From Chloroflexia bacterium (GTDB taxonomy: Bacteria; Chloroflexota; Chloroflexia; Thermomicrobiales; JALYUS01), in NCBI GenBank assembly GCA_025924435.1, contig JAICIL010000265.1, positions 1-6,363 on the forward strand: a DNA stretch of 6,363 nt, written 5' to 3'. The notes below the pieces were generated by a model. It was not told the DNA's origin. It worked only from the letters and a program-made list of their open reading frames with translations, and searched no databases. The number at the start of each line of letters is the position of its first letter. Position 1 is the stretch's first letter. The position numbers were made by a program, and so were the translations under genes. This document shows positions 6,175 through 6,363 of the stretch, one piece after another.

Positions 6175-6308
6175 GACCTAACCCCCCGGCCCCCTCCCTA
6201 AAAGGAGGGGGTGACTCGTCTCAATGCCGTGTCTTCCCCCATTCGCCTCGGTCTTTCAGGGGCTCGCTCCCCCTTCCCTCGGAGGGAAGAGGGCCGGGGG
6301 GTTAGGTC
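6175..6308. repeat. 134-bp palindromic intergenic element with perfect 18-bp inverted ends
   Basis: GACCTAACCCCCCGGCCC at 6175-6192 is repeated exactly in inverse at 6291-6308. Each end also has its own hairpin just inside: CCCCCTCC (6190-6197) pairs with GGAGGGGG (6204-6211) around a 6-nt loop, and CTTCCCT (6273-6279) pairs with AGGGAAG (6283-6289) around a 3-nt loop. No open reading frame is present in the 98-bp core. The layout is that of a MITE- or REP-like mobile element without its own transposase. Similar C-rich 'CCTAACCCCC...' palindromes are, from memory, multicopy in some Chloroflexota genomes; copy number cannot be tested here. The element lies between the upstream gene and the FHA cluster. 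It could also affect transcription of the cluster, but there is no T-run of a classical terminator. Confidence 0.8.
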
Positions 6309-6363
6309 AGTCCATCGCCGGTCGCTCGACCATCGGCGCGGGCGGCAGCGCGGCGCGCGCCTC
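6307..6363 (-). CDS. C-terminal end of an unidentified upstream gene (partial)
   Basis: The minus-strand frame from the right edge gives 18 codons ending in TGA (6307-6309): EARAALPPAPMVERPAMD. Third codon positions are almost all G or C, as in the neighbouring genes, and the orientation agrees with them. The Pro/Ala-rich tail gives no clue to function. The first two plus-strand bases of the stop (6307-6308) are the last two bases of the 18-bp inverted repeat, so the palindromic element abuts or has reshaped the end of this gene. With only 57 bases visible, the call depends on frame, codon bias and strand, and could be wrong. Confidence 0.5.
   Translation of the reverse strand, partial: EARAALPPAPMVERPAMD

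Noticed and set aside
6190..6211. GC-rich hairpin before the zinc-ribbon FHA gene as an intrinsic terminator of the upstream gene
   Set aside because: Strong stem but no T-run on either side; it is better explained as part of the 134-bp palindromic element.
5117..6305. Overlapping plus-strand frames of 306 and 354 codons opposite the zinc-ribbon FHA gene
   Set aside because: Low-complexity translations opposite a well-supported gene with conserved motifs and a good ribosome binding site; one runs through the palindromic element.

Overview
The window is GC-rich, and every gene I can support reads leftward (minus strand). The likely source is a high-GC Gram-positive-like or monoderm bacterium, with Chloroflexota (for example a Thermomicrobia-like lineage) as the best guess. 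That guess rests on gene content: FHA modules linked to a flavoprotein, a Tat-type protein with Gly-Val repeats, a membrane-anchored HtrA with one PDZ domain, and a C-rich palindromic intergenic element. There is no rRNA or other phylogenetic marker, so it remains an inference.

In transcription order (right to left): the last 18 codons of an unidentified gene lie at 6307-6363. Next comes a 134-bp palindromic element (6175-6308) with perfect 18-bp inverted ends; its right end includes two bases of that gene's stop codon. Then follows a three-gene cluster with tight spacing: a 258-aa protein with two FHA domains and a C-terminal zinc ribbon (5357-6133); a 794-aa protein with two FHA domains, a low-complexity linker and a roughly 480-aa FAD/NAD(P)-dependent oxidoreductase-like domain (2950-5334); and a 147-aa four-helix membrane protein (2510-2953) whose GTG start overlaps the previous stop in a GTGA tetranucleotide. 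The cluster looks like a translationally coupled operon and is the most interesting part of the window: a redox enzyme apparently controlled through phosphothreonine recognition, with a zinc-ribbon FHA partner and a membrane partner.

Left of the cluster, a 293-bp gene-free stretch (2217-2509) holds heptameric tandem repeats in two orientations, then four CTGA motifs spaced exactly 11 bp apart beside a -10-like hexamer (a possible OmpR/PhoB-type activated promoter), then a weak hairpin with a T-run. Downstream of it is a membrane-anchored trypsin-like protease of the HtrA/DegP family with an intact catalytic triad and one PDZ domain (993-2216). A probable intrinsic terminator follows at 845-879.

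The left edge (1-766) carries the first 255 codons of a secreted or surface protein with a Tat-like signal and many Gly-Val-x-Gly repeats. Its end lies outside the window. No RNA genes, CRISPR arrays or transposase genes were seen. The long plus-strand reading frames are shadows of the minus-strand genes.
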